10,000 nt of DNA from Rheinheimera sp. (GTDB lineage: Bacteria > Pseudomonadota > Gammaproteobacteria > Enterobacterales > Alteromonadaceae). This document shows positions 1 to 6,860 of the stretch, one piece after another. A program made the position numbers and the translations under genes. Within the stretch, counting starts at the first letter, position 1; each line of letters starts with the position of its first letter. The stretch is from positions 1 to 10,000 of the forward strand of contig NZ_JAIWOI010000097.1 in the NCBI RefSeq assembly GCF_020217005.1, given 5' to 3'. Below the pieces are notes generated by a model. That model was given only the letters and a program-made list of their open reading frames with translations, was not told the origin of the DNA and searched no databases.

Positions 1-397
1 AAAAGAAGTGGTTGAACGTATGACTGCGGGCCATGGCTCTAAAACTTACGGTCGTTTATCTGTAATGACACAGTTTTTCTGTCATGCAATGCCCGTGGTT
101 GAAGTTGGACCGGGCGCCTTTAAACCCGCGCCTAAAGTGCACTCTGCTGTTGTACGTCTAATCCCTAAACCTGCCTCAGAGCGCCAGGACGTGCCTGTTG
201 CCGTCTTGAACAGAGTCTGTCTTGAAGCCTTTAATCAACGCCGGAAAACATTACGTAATTGCTTTAGCAATTTTGCTACTGCCGAACAGATTATTGAAAT
301 GGGTATAGACCCAAGCCTGAGGCCCGAACAATTAAGCGTCGAGCAGTTTATCGGTATTGCACGCTGGCTGCATCAACAAGAGCTGAATCAGTTATGA
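1..397 (+). CDS. rsmA: 16S rRNA (adenine1518-N6/adenine1519-N6)-dimethyltransferase, 3' part
   Basis: RsmA (KsgA) uses S-adenosylmethionine to dimethylate two adjacent adenines in the 3'-terminal hairpin of 16S rRNA, a late step and checkpoint in 30S assembly. Only the C-terminal part is in the window: the frame is open from base 2 (reading KEVVERMTAG) to a TGA at 395-397, so the N-terminal Rossmann domain lies upstream. The visible part contains the family segments TYGRLSV, FKPAPKVHSAVVRL and AFNQRRKTLRN, which follow the E. coli KsgA C-terminal region closely as I recall it, and an alpha-helical C-terminal domain. The GTG at 8 and ATG at 20 are internal codons, not starts. The stop overlaps the apaG start (ATGA), indicating co-transcription and probable translational coupling. 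Identity is secure. Confidence 0.96.
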   Translation, partial: KEVVERMTAGHGSKTYGRLSVMTQFFCHAMPVVEVGPGAFKPAPKVHSAVVRLIPKPASERQDVPVAVLNRVCLEAFNQRRKTLRNCFSNFATAEQIIEMGIDPSLRPEQLSVEQFIGIARWLHQQELNQL

Positions 398-771
398 GCC
401 TGAGTTTTGAAATTCCTGTTTCGGTAGAGACTTTTTATGTCGCGGCTCAGTCTGATGCAGCGAATCATAGATATGTATTTGCCTACACTATAACTATTAA
501 AAACCATAGCGCTGAAACTGTGCAGTTGCTGAAAAGGTATTGGCTAATCACTGATGCCAATGGCAAAGAAACTGAAGTGCATGGTGACGGCGTAGTAGGT
601 GAGCAGCCTCAGCTTGCACCGGGTTCAAGTTATAGCTACACCAGTGGAGCAGTGCTGGAAACGCCTGTCGGCACTATGCAAGGACATTACGAAATGACCA
701 GTCAAAGCCAACTGAGCTTCAAAACTGCCATTCCGTTGTTTCGTCTGGCCATCCCTAACATACTGAACTGA
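394..771 (+). CDS. apaG: ApaG domain protein (Co2+/Mg2+ efflux-associated ApaG)
   Basis: ApaG is a small beta-sandwich (FnIII-like) protein of uncertain biochemical role. It was named from its operon with the Ap4A hydrolase gene; mutants have been linked to Co2+ resistance and Mg2+ efflux, and the same fold occurs in some eukaryotic F-box proteins. The 125-aa product has the usual bacterial length and carries the family signatures YVFAYTITIKN (about residues 27-37), QLLKRYWLITDANG (about 44-57), a GEGVVG-like segment (HGDGVVGEQP) and TPVGTMQGHYEM (about 90-101). No signal peptide or membrane segment is seen, so it is cytosolic. The ATG overlaps the rsmA stop by four bases (ATGA), and the product ends 4 nt before apaH. 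Nothing unusual in the sequence. Confidence 0.96.
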   Translation: MSLSFEIPVSVETFYVAAQSDAANHRYVFAYTITIKNHSAETVQLLKRYWLITDANGKETEVHGDGVVGEQPQLAPGSSYSYTSGAVLETPVGTMQGHYEMTSQSQLSFKTAIPLFRLAIPNILN

Positions 772-775
772 GCCT

Positions 776-1573
776 ATGCCACGGTACGTGATTGGGGATA
801 TTCAGGGCTGCTTCACACAACTGCAATCTCTATTAACCAAAATCAGCTTTGCACCTGAGAAAGATGAGTTGTGGTTTTGTGGCGACTTAATTGCACGAGG
901 TCCTGATTCATTAGCTACTTTGCGCTTTGTTCGTTCTTTAGGGAATAAAGCCAAAGTAGTGCTGGGCAACCATGATCTGCATTTTCTCGCATGCGTTTTT
1001 GGTTTTGCTCAGGTTGACGCCCGGGATAACTTGCAGGAGTTGCTACAAGCCCCAGATTTATCAGAGCTGGTGCAATGGTTACAGCAACAGCCATTGATGC
1101 ACTTTGAGCAGGAGCAACAACTTTTGCTGGTCCATGCTGGTCTTGCCCCTTCCTGGGAGCTTGACCAAGCTCTGGTTGCTGCGGCTCAGGTCAGCAAGGT
1201 ATTAAAACACCAGCCTGAACAGCTGTTTGCCGCTATGTACGGTAACACTCCAGCCTTATGGCCGGAAGTCCAGACTGAAGAAGAATCCTGGCGTTTTACT
1301 ATCAACAGTTGTACCCGTATGAGATTTTGTCTGGCAAATGGTGCACTTGAACTCAAAGAAAAGCGTCATCCGGATAAAGTCGTTAATCTGACACCCTGGT
1401 ATCTGTTTTGGCAACAGAGACCCCATCCTCAGATCTTTTTTGGCCACTGGGCCAGTTTAATGGGACATAGTCCGGTAGCTGGCATTCATGCTCTGGACAC
1501 CGGATGCGTTTGGGGAAATTATTTAACTGCCTATTGTATTGAGACGACACAGCGTTATAGTGTTTCTGACTAA
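776..1573 (+). CDS. apaH: bis(5'-nucleosyl)-tetraphosphatase (symmetrical), Ap4A hydrolase
   Basis: ApaH symmetrically hydrolyses Ap4A to two ADP and also removes Np4 caps from RNA; it limits alarmone-like dinucleotides under stress. The 265-aa protein is a calcineurin-type metallophosphatase with motifs in order: GDIQGC (residues 7-12), GDLIARGPDS (36-45), GNHDLH (64-69), LLVHAGLAP (about 118-126), TRMRFC (about 180-185) and FGHWASL plus ALDTGCVWG near the C-terminus. The first motif has Gln where E. coli has His (GDVHGC); as I recall, GDxQGC is common in other gammaproteobacterial ApaH proteins, so this is normal variation. It is about 15 residues shorter than the E. coli protein, mostly at the C-terminus. 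No clear Shine-Dalgarno precedes the ATG, and the 4-nt gap after apaG suggests coupled translation. In E. coli folA follows apaH; here a chemoreceptor does. Confidence 0.96.
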   Translation: MPRYVIGDIQGCFTQLQSLLTKISFAPEKDELWFCGDLIARGPDSLATLRFVRSLGNKAKVVLGNHDLHFLACVFGFAQVDARDNLQELLQAPDLSELVQWLQQQPLMHFEQEQQLLLVHAGLAPSWELDQALVAAAQVSKVLKHQPEQLFAAMYGNTPALWPEVQTEEESWRFTINSCTRMRFCLANGALELKEKRHPDKVVNLTPWYLFWQQRPHPQIFFGHWASLMGHSPVAGIHALDTGCVWGNYLTAYCIETTQRYSVSD

Positions 1574-1595
1574 AAATAACGCTATAATGCAGCGT
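1551..1595 (+). repeat. overlapping inverted repeats at the apaH stop (possible alternative RNA hairpins)
   Basis: AGCGTTAT at 1551-1558 is the exact reverse complement of ATAACGCT at 1576-1583, with a 17-nt loop that contains the apaH stop codon. The second arm also pairs with AGCGT at 1591-1595 (ACGCT 1579-1583, 7-nt loop), so the two hairpins cannot form together. A TATAAT hexamer at 1583-1588 lies between the arms of the second repeat, but no matching -35 is evident. Role unknown: RNA structure, operator or chance. Confidence 0.45.
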
Positions 1596-1636
1596 CGTTA
1601 AAAATGTTGTACTTTGAATTTTTATTGTGTGGTGAC

Positions 1637-1656
1637 AGGGCTGAATTGGCCCTTTT
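1637..1656 (+). terminator. weak terminator-like hairpin upstream of the chemoreceptor
   Basis: AGGGC (1637-1641) pairs with GCCCT (1649-1653), extended by one T-G wobble, with a short loop and a TTTT run at 1653-1656. The stem is short, so at best it is a weak intrinsic terminator for the rsmA-apaG-apaH transcript or a leader structure of the next gene. Confidence 0.3.
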
Positions 1657-1680
1657 AGCCTGGATACTGGGAGTAAGGTT

Positions 1681-3693
1681 ATGAAGTTAACGGTAGCACT
1701 TCGGATTATTGGCGGTTTTGGTGTCATTTCACTGCTTCTGCTTGTGATCGGTATTACCTCGTACATGAGCTTGAATAGTATCAATGCCTCAACCACGCAA
1801 GTGAATCAAATTTCGATCCCTGCGCTGGAAAACAGCGCAGTGTTGCAAAGCGAATTTGTGAAAATGAGCAAAGTCAGTTTACAGGCGTTTTATGCCACTG
1901 AAGTTAAACAGGTTAAAGACCTGGAGACTCAGTTTGCTGCAGAACAGGCTTTATATGATACAGCGGCCAAAGCTTTGCAAGCTGTAGTATCAGAAGAAGA
2001 AACACTGGCAAATTCATTTAAACAAGTGTCAAACTCTTACACTGAGTTTACTCCTGTCAGCAAAAAACTTTTTGCTGAGCTGAGTAAAAGCCTGACTTTA
2101 CGTGATCAGATCGCGACTCAATTATCAGACGTGGAATTAAATGCCGACGATTCAGCTTCATTGTTACTGGATTTCAGTGACGTAAGAGATGTAAACCGTC
2201 GTTTTCCTCAAGCCAGCAAAGCTGCAACTGACTTAGAAACGGGCTTAAACACACTGGTCAGTGTTGTAGTTGATTTAACCCGTACCACTTCAGCAACAAC
2301 AGCAGACACCATCAGCAACGAAGTAAAATCTCGTTTAGAAGGTGTAACGCAACAAATGAATACTATTAAAACTGAAGCTGGTTCCAGCGTGGATATGGTC
2401 GCGGACTTAGATGAGAAAATTACTGCTATCCATGACTTACTATCAGGTGATGAAGGCATATTGGCATTAAAAGCACAAATGTTAGCCGCCTCTGCAGAAG
2501 CTCAAAAACTGTTGGCGCAGGCCGAGACTCACAACAAAACTGCGCTGGATGGCTTGAACCAACTTCTCTCCCGTGCCCGCACTGTTGCTGGTGAAATTCA
2601 GGAAGAAGCTCAATCTGACGTATCAGGTGCCATTACTACCATCTTTTTGGTGGTGTTGATTTCCATCGGTTTAGCCGTAGGCATTGCCATGGTGACAGTA
2701 CGCAGCATTACAATACCGCTGGCTAAAGTGAATGAAATTTTAGGTGTGGTAGCGTCCGGTGATCTGACTAAACGTCTGGATGATAACGCACAGGACGAAT
2801 TTGGTGACTTAGCCCGTAACTGTAATCAGGTAATCACCAACTTACGTCAATTGATTCAGGGTATTATTTCGCGTTCTACCCAGCTTGCTGCAGCTTCTGA
2901 GCAGACCTCTGCCATTACGGTCGAAACGACTACCGCAATTCGTGAACAGAAGTCTCAAGTTACTCAGGCCGCTACAGCAACTACAGAGATGAGCAGCACC
3001 TCACAAGGCGTGATGCAAAGCTCTAACGACGCTTTAGCAGAAATTAAGAATGCTGACAGCGAAGCTGAACGGGTTAAAGTTATCTCCGAAAATAACAAGC
3101 AAACCATACTGCAGTTATCTAAAGAAGTAGATCAAGCTTCTACTGTAATCAATAAACTGCATAAAGACAGTGCGTCAATAGGCAGCATTCTTGACGTTAT
3201 CCGCGGTATTGCAGAGCAGACCAACCTGCTGGCATTAAATGCTGCAATTGAAGCAGCCCGTGCTGGTGAGCAAGGTCGTGGTTTTGCGGTGGTAGCTGAT
3301 GAGGTTCGCTCTCTGGCGAGCAAAACTCAAGCATCCACTCAGGAAATTCAGGCGATGATTCAGGTTCTGCAAACCGGTGCACATGCAGCGGTAGAAGCGA
3401 TGAACAAAGGTAAAAAGCAAGCGGAAAATTGTGTAACTCAAACTGAAGTTGCTGCTCAGGCCCTTGAGTCTATCACTAATGCTGTTCACCTGGCACACGA
3501 TATGAGCGAGCAAATCTCACATGCTGCTAAAGAACAGAATCAGGTTTCTAACGAAATCAGCCACCTGTTAGAGTCTATTGTGACCATAGCCGAGCAGACG
3601 GCTTCTGGTGCAGAGCAAACCTCACAATCAAGCCACGAAGTAGCACGTTTAGCTGAAGAGTTACGTCAATCTGTAGACCAGTTCAAAGTCTGA
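1681..3693 (+). CDS. methyl-accepting chemotaxis protein (transmembrane chemoreceptor)
   Basis: A 670-aa inner-membrane chemoreceptor that would signal through CheW/CheA to the flagellar motor. Domains in order: short cytoplasmic N-terminus; TM1 about 9-29; an almost purely helical, Cys-free periplasmic region about 30-316; TM2 about 317-340; HAMP about 341-393; and a long coiled-coil signalling domain to the C-terminus. The conserved hairpin tip is at about 509-545 ([20 protein letters not shown], then [16 protein letters not shown]). The roughly 285-residue helical sensor fits a double four-helix-bundle (HBM-like) domain better than a Cache domain, but this is inferred from length and composition; the ligand is unknown. 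The C-terminus (SVDQFKV) has no CheR/CheB-tethering pentapeptide. GGGAG at 1669-1673 lies 7 nt before the ATG, which supports this start. It is monocistronic, with a strong terminator downstream. Confidence 0.95.
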   Translation: MKLTVALRIIGGFGVISLLLLVIGITSYMSLNSINASTTQVNQISIPALENSAVLQSEFVKMSKVSLQAFYATEVKQVKDLETQFAAEQALYDTAAKALQAVVSEEETLANSFKQVSNSYTEFTPVSKKLFAELSKSLTLRDQIATQLSDVELNADDSASLLLDFSDVRDVNRRFPQASKAATDLETGLNTLVSVVVDLTRTTSATTADTISNEVKSRLEGVTQQMNTIKTEAGSSVDMVADLDEKITAIHDLLSGDEGILALKAQMLAASAEAQKLLAQAETHNKTALDGLNQLLSRARTVAGEIQEEAQSDVSGAITTIFLVVLISIGLAVGIAMVTVRSITIPLAKVNEILGVVASGDLTKRLDDNAQDEFGDLARNCNQVITNLRQLIQGIISRSTQLAAASEQTSAITVETTTAIREQKSQVTQAATATTEMSSTSQGVMQSSNDALAEIKNADSEAERVKVISENNKQTILQLSKEVDQASTVINKLHKDSASIGSILDVIRGIAEQTNLLALNAAIEAARAGEQGRGFAVVADEVRSLASKTQASTQEIQAMIQVLQTGAHAAVEAMNKGKKQAENCVTQTEVAAQALESITNAVHLAHDMSEQISHAAKEQNQVSNEISHLLESIVTIAEQTASGAEQTSQSSHEVARLAEELRQSVDQFKV

Positions 3694-3699
3694 ACTGGT
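3677..3699 (+). repeat. perfect 9-bp hairpin spanning the chemoreceptor stop codon
   Basis: ACCAGTTCA (3677-3685) and TGAACTGGT (3691-3699) are perfect complements around a 5-nt loop; the TGA stop (3691-3693) sits in the 3' arm. No T-run follows directly. It lies just upstream of the strong terminator, so the mRNA would end in two tandem hairpins. Confidence 0.5.
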
Positions 3700-3715
3700 T
3701 TATGATTTGTGCTAA

Positions 3716-3743
3716 AAAAAATCCGCCATAAGGCGGATTTTTT
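3716..3743. terminator. bidirectional rho-independent terminator between the chemoreceptor and DUF3718 genes
   Basis: TCCGCC/GGCGGA with flanking A-run and T-run gives a 12-bp perfect stem (3716-3727 with 3732-3743) and an ATAA loop. The A-run on the left and T-run on the right serve as U-tracts for leftward and rightward transcripts respectively, matching the two convergent genes. Confidence 0.92.
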
Positions 3744-3763
3744 ATTGAGCCACAAAGAGGTGA

Positions 3764-4144
3764 TTACTCACCACCGCCAGCACGTTCTTTTAATACAGCG
3801 AGTAAAGGAGATGCGGCAAAACCATTGCCTTCAGCCCAAGCCACATCACCTGAAGCGGCAACATGGGCTGCTGGTAACTGTTTAACAATGAACTCACCCA
3901 CATCTGCCGCGTTGTTTTTAATTGCAAAACGCACCAGGCTATCGCCGTTGCAGGTTACACCATCATAAATATTTCTTAAACGCAGGCGATAATCACTTAA
4001 TACCTTACGTAATCTATTTTTATCATCAGCCTTAACATAGTCGCACATCGAAGCCGCTAACTGGTCGTCAGCATGCACTACCGGCGACACCAATACCGCA
4101 CCGGCCACCACCACACCACAGAACACTGCTGGCAACAATTTCAT
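3764..4144 (-). CDS. DUF3718 family secreted protein of unknown function
   Basis: A 126-aa protein with a clear Sec signal peptide: KLL n-region, hydrophobic core about residues 6-23, and a likely signal peptidase I site after VHA (residue 25), leaving a mature periplasmic protein of about 101 aa. The mature part has the pattern I associate with DUF3718: MCDYVKADDKNRLRKVL (about 33-49), LRNIYDGVTCNG (about 56-67) and SLVRFAIKNNAADVGEFIVK (about 69-88). Cys34 and Cys65 are the only mature cysteines and could form a disulfide; Cys9 is inside the signal peptide. Function is unknown; the family is, to my knowledge, mostly found in Alteromonadales-type bacteria. The ATG is preceded by AGGAGT at 5-nt spacing. 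The gene converges on the chemoreceptor and lies 77 nt downstream of folA, so it may have its own promoter or be read through from folA. Confidence 0.85.
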   Translation of the reverse strand: MKLLPAVFCGVVVAGAVLVSPVVHADDQLAASMCDYVKADDKNRLRKVLSDYRLRLRNIYDGVTCNGDSLVRFAIKNNAADVGEFIVKQLPAAHVAASGDVAWAEGNGFAASPLLAVLKERAGGGE

Positions 4145-4199
4145 ACATTACTCCTGAAGCAGTCAAAAAACAGACAAAAGTATAGTAACAATATGTGAC

Positions 4200-4222
4200 A
4201 ACAGGTGCAATGCAGTCCTGTT
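4200..4222 (-). repeat. inverted repeat just after the folA stop
   Basis: AACAGG (4200-4205) and CCTGTT (4217-4222) are perfect complements with an 11-nt loop that itself contains TGCA repeats. It touches the folA stop codon. On the minus strand no T-run follows (GTCACA), so it is not a convincing intrinsic terminator; it could be a 3'-end stabilising hairpin or an operator for the DUF3718 gene. Confidence 0.35.
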
Positions 4223-4710
4223 CATTCTCTGTTCAGCGTGCGGAAATGATAAGAATAAGGATTGTTAGAGTCTGGTTGATATTGTTCTGACGCTACTTCA
4301 CGCCAATTTCCAACCTGAAGGTAATCAGGAAAAAAGGCATCACCTTCGACGGCCAGCTCAATATCAGTGATATACAGAGTATCGGCTAATGGCAGCACCT
4401 GGCGATAAATCTCAGCGCCACCTATCACCATGACTTCAGCCTCATCCTGCACCAGCGCCAAGGCCTGTTCTATACTCTGTACCCAGTCAGCATCAGTTGT
4501 CAAAGCGCCACTTTGTCTGCTGATCACTATATTACGGCGTCCAGGAAGTGCCTTACCAATAGATTGATAAGTTTTACGGCCCATAATCACCGGCTTGCCT
4601 AAAGTCACCTTCTTAAAATGCTTCAGATCAGCCGGCAGATGCCACGGCATCTGATTGTCTTTGCCAATTACTCTGTTATTGGCCATAGCCGCTATCATTG
4701 CAATCCGCAT
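4222..4710 (-). CDS. folA: dihydrofolate reductase
   Basis: FolA reduces dihydrofolate to tetrahydrofolate with NADPH, supplying one-carbon carriers for thymidylate, purines and methionine; it is the trimethoprim target. Visible motifs (counted from the ATG start): IAMIAAMANNRVIG, MPWHLPADLKHFK with the catalytic Asp (residue 28, equivalent to E. coli Asp27), KPVIMGRKTYQSIGK, LPGRRNIVISRQ (NADPH phosphate site), MVIGGAEIYRQ (the Gly-Gly cofactor loop) and EGDAFFPDY. Length is 162 aa, close to E. coli (159). The frame also has a GTG two codons upstream (4714-4716, giving 164 aa). I prefer the ATG at 4708-4710 because GAGG (4716-4719), overlapping the obgE stop, sits 5 nt before it and the N-terminus then matches the family. 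It follows obgE by 7 nt, so the two are almost certainly co-transcribed and coupled. Confidence 0.95.
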   Translation of the reverse strand: MRIAMIAAMANNRVIGKDNQMPWHLPADLKHFKKVTLGKPVIMGRKTYQSIGKALPGRRNIVISRQSGALTTDADWVQSIEQALALVQDEAEVMVIGGAEIYRQVLPLADTLYITDIELAVEGDAFFPDYLQVGNWREVASEQYQPDSNNPYSYHFRTLNRE

Positions 4711-4717
4711 TTTCACC

Positions 4718-5893
<1,176 letters not shown>

Positions 5894-5911
5894 CTAAAAA
5901 ACTATGGGCTC

Positions 5912-5941
5912 ATTATACTATCAATTCATGCATGCTATGAA
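5912..5941 (-). promoter_or_regulatory. sigma-70-type promoter candidate for obgE-folA
   Basis: On the minus strand a perfect TATAAT (5912-5917) is preceded at 18 nt by TTCATA (5936-5941, four of six matches to TTGACA). Transcription would start near 5905, giving a leader of about 27 nt with the obgE ribosome binding site. It lies downstream of the rpmA terminator, as expected for an independent obgE promoter. Confidence 0.55.
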
Positions 5942-5942
5942 T
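5924..5942. repeat. inverted repeat over the obgE -35 region (operator-like)
   Basis: ATTCAT and ATGAAT are perfect inverted half-sites separated by GCATGCT, itself containing the palindrome GCATGC. The right half-site overlaps the proposed -35 element, so a bound regulator would compete with RNA polymerase. No known operator is recognised; ARG boxes have the opposite half-site order. Confidence 0.4.
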
Positions 5943-5983
5943 GCATTGCACGCTTCCGCTGAATTGAAAGTAATAAAATTGAT

Positions 5984-5999
5984 CTTCAGCACGCTGAAG
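5984..5999. repeat. 7-bp palindrome between the rpmA terminator and the obgE promoter
   Basis: CTTCAGC and GCTGAAG are perfect complements separated by only AC. The tight 2-nt spacing suits a DNA operator more than an RNA hairpin, and no T-run follows on either strand. It is about 45 nt upstream of the obgE -35 candidate. Confidence 0.35.
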
Positions 6000-6026
6000 T
6001 ATCAGACTTTGATCGATTCTTAATAA

Positions 6027-6053
6027 AAAAGCCCCGCACTAGGCGGGGCTTTT
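6027..6053 (-). terminator. rho-independent terminator of rplU-rpmA
   Basis: GCCCCGC/GCGGGGC with flanking AAAA/TTTT forms an 11-bp perfect stem with a 5-nt loop (ACTAG on the plus strand). On the minus strand it is followed by a T-rich run (TTTTTTATTA), and it starts about 15 nt after the rpmA stop. It separates rpmA from obgE. Confidence 0.93.
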
Positions 6054-6068
6054 CGAAGCAATGCGTCG

Positions 6069-6326
6069 TTATTCGCTAACGATGCTTACGAACTTGCGAT
6101 TGTTTTCGCCTTTCGTTTCGAATTGCACTTTACCGTCAGTTAAGGCGAATAATGTGTGGTCTTTACCGATACCAACATTACTACCAGCGTGGAATTTAGT
6201 ACCACGTTGACGAACGATGATGTTACCAGCTAATACTGACTCACCACCAAAACGTTTCACACCTAAGCGTTTCGCTTCTGAATCGCGACCGTTACGAGTG
6301 CTACCTACACCTTTTTTACTTGCCAT
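6069..6326 (-). CDS. rpmA: 50S ribosomal protein L27
   Basis: L27 (bL27) sits next to the peptidyl transferase centre; its flexible N-terminus reaches the tRNA acceptor ends. The 85-aa protein has the full-length form with [21 protein letters not shown] at the N-terminus, then [17 protein letters not shown] and [17 protein letters not shown]. There is no N-terminal extension of the Firmicutes type that needs protease cleavage. The start is supported by AAGGAG 9 nt upstream of the ATG. It follows rplU by 18 nt in the conserved two-gene operon and is followed by a strong terminator. Confidence 0.98.
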   Translation of the reverse strand: MASKKGVGSTRNGRDSEAKRLGVKRFGGESVLAGNIIVRQRGTKFHAGSNVGIGKDHTLFALTDGKVQFETKGENNRKFVSIVSE

Positions 6327-6344
6327 GAGTAGTTACTCCTTCGA

Positions 6345-6653
6345 TTACGCGCTGATGCCGGTAATTTTCACTTCTGTAAACCACTGGCGGTGACCAGCTT
6401 GTTTACGGTAGTGCTTACGACGACGGAATTTGACGATTTTAACTTTATCGCCACGGCCATGGTTGACCACTTCCGCTGTTACTTTACTGCCTTCAACTAA
6501 AGGAGTACCGATCTTGATGTCTTCGCCGTTAGCGATCATCAGAGCTGAAAATTCAATAGTTGCGCCGGTTTCTAAGTCTAGTTTTTCTAGACGAAGGGTT
6601 TGCCCTTCCGTTACACGGTGCTGTTTACCACCACTTTGGAAAACCGCGTACAT
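6345..6653 (-). CDS. rplU: 50S ribosomal protein L21
   Basis: L21 (bL21) is an early-assembly 50S protein bound to 23S rRNA. The real product is 102 aa starting at the ATG at 6651-6653 ([14 protein letters not shown]), with the family segments [25 protein letters not shown] and [11 protein letters not shown]. The same frame stays open upstream as far as 6920, but that extension is not L21-like and runs through the promoter region. GGAG 6 nt before the ATG supports the short start. rplU is the first gene of the rplU-rpmA operon and is divergent from ispB, the same arrangement as in E. coli. Confidence 0.97.
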   Translation of the reverse strand: MYAVFQSGGKQHRVTEGQTLRLEKLDLETGATIEFSALMIANGEDIKIGTPLVEGSKVTAEVVNHGRGDKVKIVKFRRRKHYRKQAGHRQWFTEVKITGISA

Positions 6654-6671
6654 AGTTAACTCCGTACAAAT

Positions 6672-6693
6672 CACGCCGACTTTTAAGGGCGTG
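6672..6693 (-). promoter_or_regulatory. hairpin in the rplU mRNA leader
   Basis: CACGCC (6672-6677) and GGCGTG (6688-6693) form a perfect 6-bp stem with a 10-nt loop in the roughly 55-nt leader between the proposed start of transcription and the rplU ATG, ending 18 nt before the ATG and close to its ribosome binding site. Its position would suit autogenous control by a ribosomal protein, but no known leader motif is recognised. Confidence 0.35.
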
Positions 6694-6716
6694 TTAATTA
6701 TAATCACAGGGCGCGA

Positions 6717-6745
6717 ATTGTACGCAATTTCCCCTACCCCCGCAA
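6717..6745 (-). promoter_or_regulatory. sigma-70-type promoter candidate for rplU-rpmA with GC-rich discriminator
   Basis: On the minus strand, TTGCGG (6740-6745) and TACAAT (6717-6722, five of six matches) are spaced by exactly 17 nt. The -10 is followed by TCGCGCCC, the kind of G+C-rich discriminator known from rRNA and ribosomal-protein promoters under (p)ppGpp control. The stringent-control reading is inference. Confidence 0.55.
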
Positions 6746-6818
6746 GTACAATTATTAAAAAGATCAGTGGGCAACAAAAAGGATCGGGTTTTACTTTAGC
6801 TGATCCGCTGCAATAGTG

Positions 6819-6837
6819 TAGAATCTGCCACATTCTA
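6819..6837. repeat. inverted repeat in the ispB promoter region
   Basis: TAGAAT (6819-6824) and ATTCTA (6832-6837) are perfect inverted half-sites with a 7-nt spacer. The left half is also a five-of-six match to a -10 element for rightward transcription of ispB, with only a weak -35 (TTAGCT, 6796-6801) at 17 nt. This may be an operator over the ispB promoter, or chance. Confidence 0.35.
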
Positions 6838-6860
6838 TACCTAAGCAGTTGTTTTACCAG

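Noticed and set aside
776..810. ApaH has GDIQGC instead of the GDxHG metal motif
   Set aside because: The Gln form is, as I recall, common in ApaH of Pseudomonas and Shewanella-type bacteria; all other metal motifs are intact, so this is not a defect.
1640..1665. Possible sigma-54 promoter (TGGCCC ... GCC) before the chemoreceptor
   Set aside because: The GG to GC spacing is two bases short of the strict -24/-12 spacing. No sigma-28 element was found either.
1256..1796. Long minus-strand open frames opposite apaH and the chemoreceptor
   Set aside because: They lack ribosome binding sites and recognisable domains and lie opposite well-conserved genes; they are by-products of the real coding frames.
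4150..4200. Promoter for the DUF3718 gene (minus-strand TATACT at 4179-4184)
   Set aside because: The -10-like hexamer is good but no -35 is found at 16 to 18 nt, so I did not list it as a feature.
4714..4716. GTG start for folA two codons upstream
   Set aside because: Possible, but the ribosome binding site spacing and the family N-terminus favour the ATG at 4708-4710.
6776..6806. GGATC/GATCC stem with a T-run on the minus strand upstream of rplU
   Set aside because: Only 5 bp with a 16-nt loop, and no leftward gene ends there; too weak to call a terminator.
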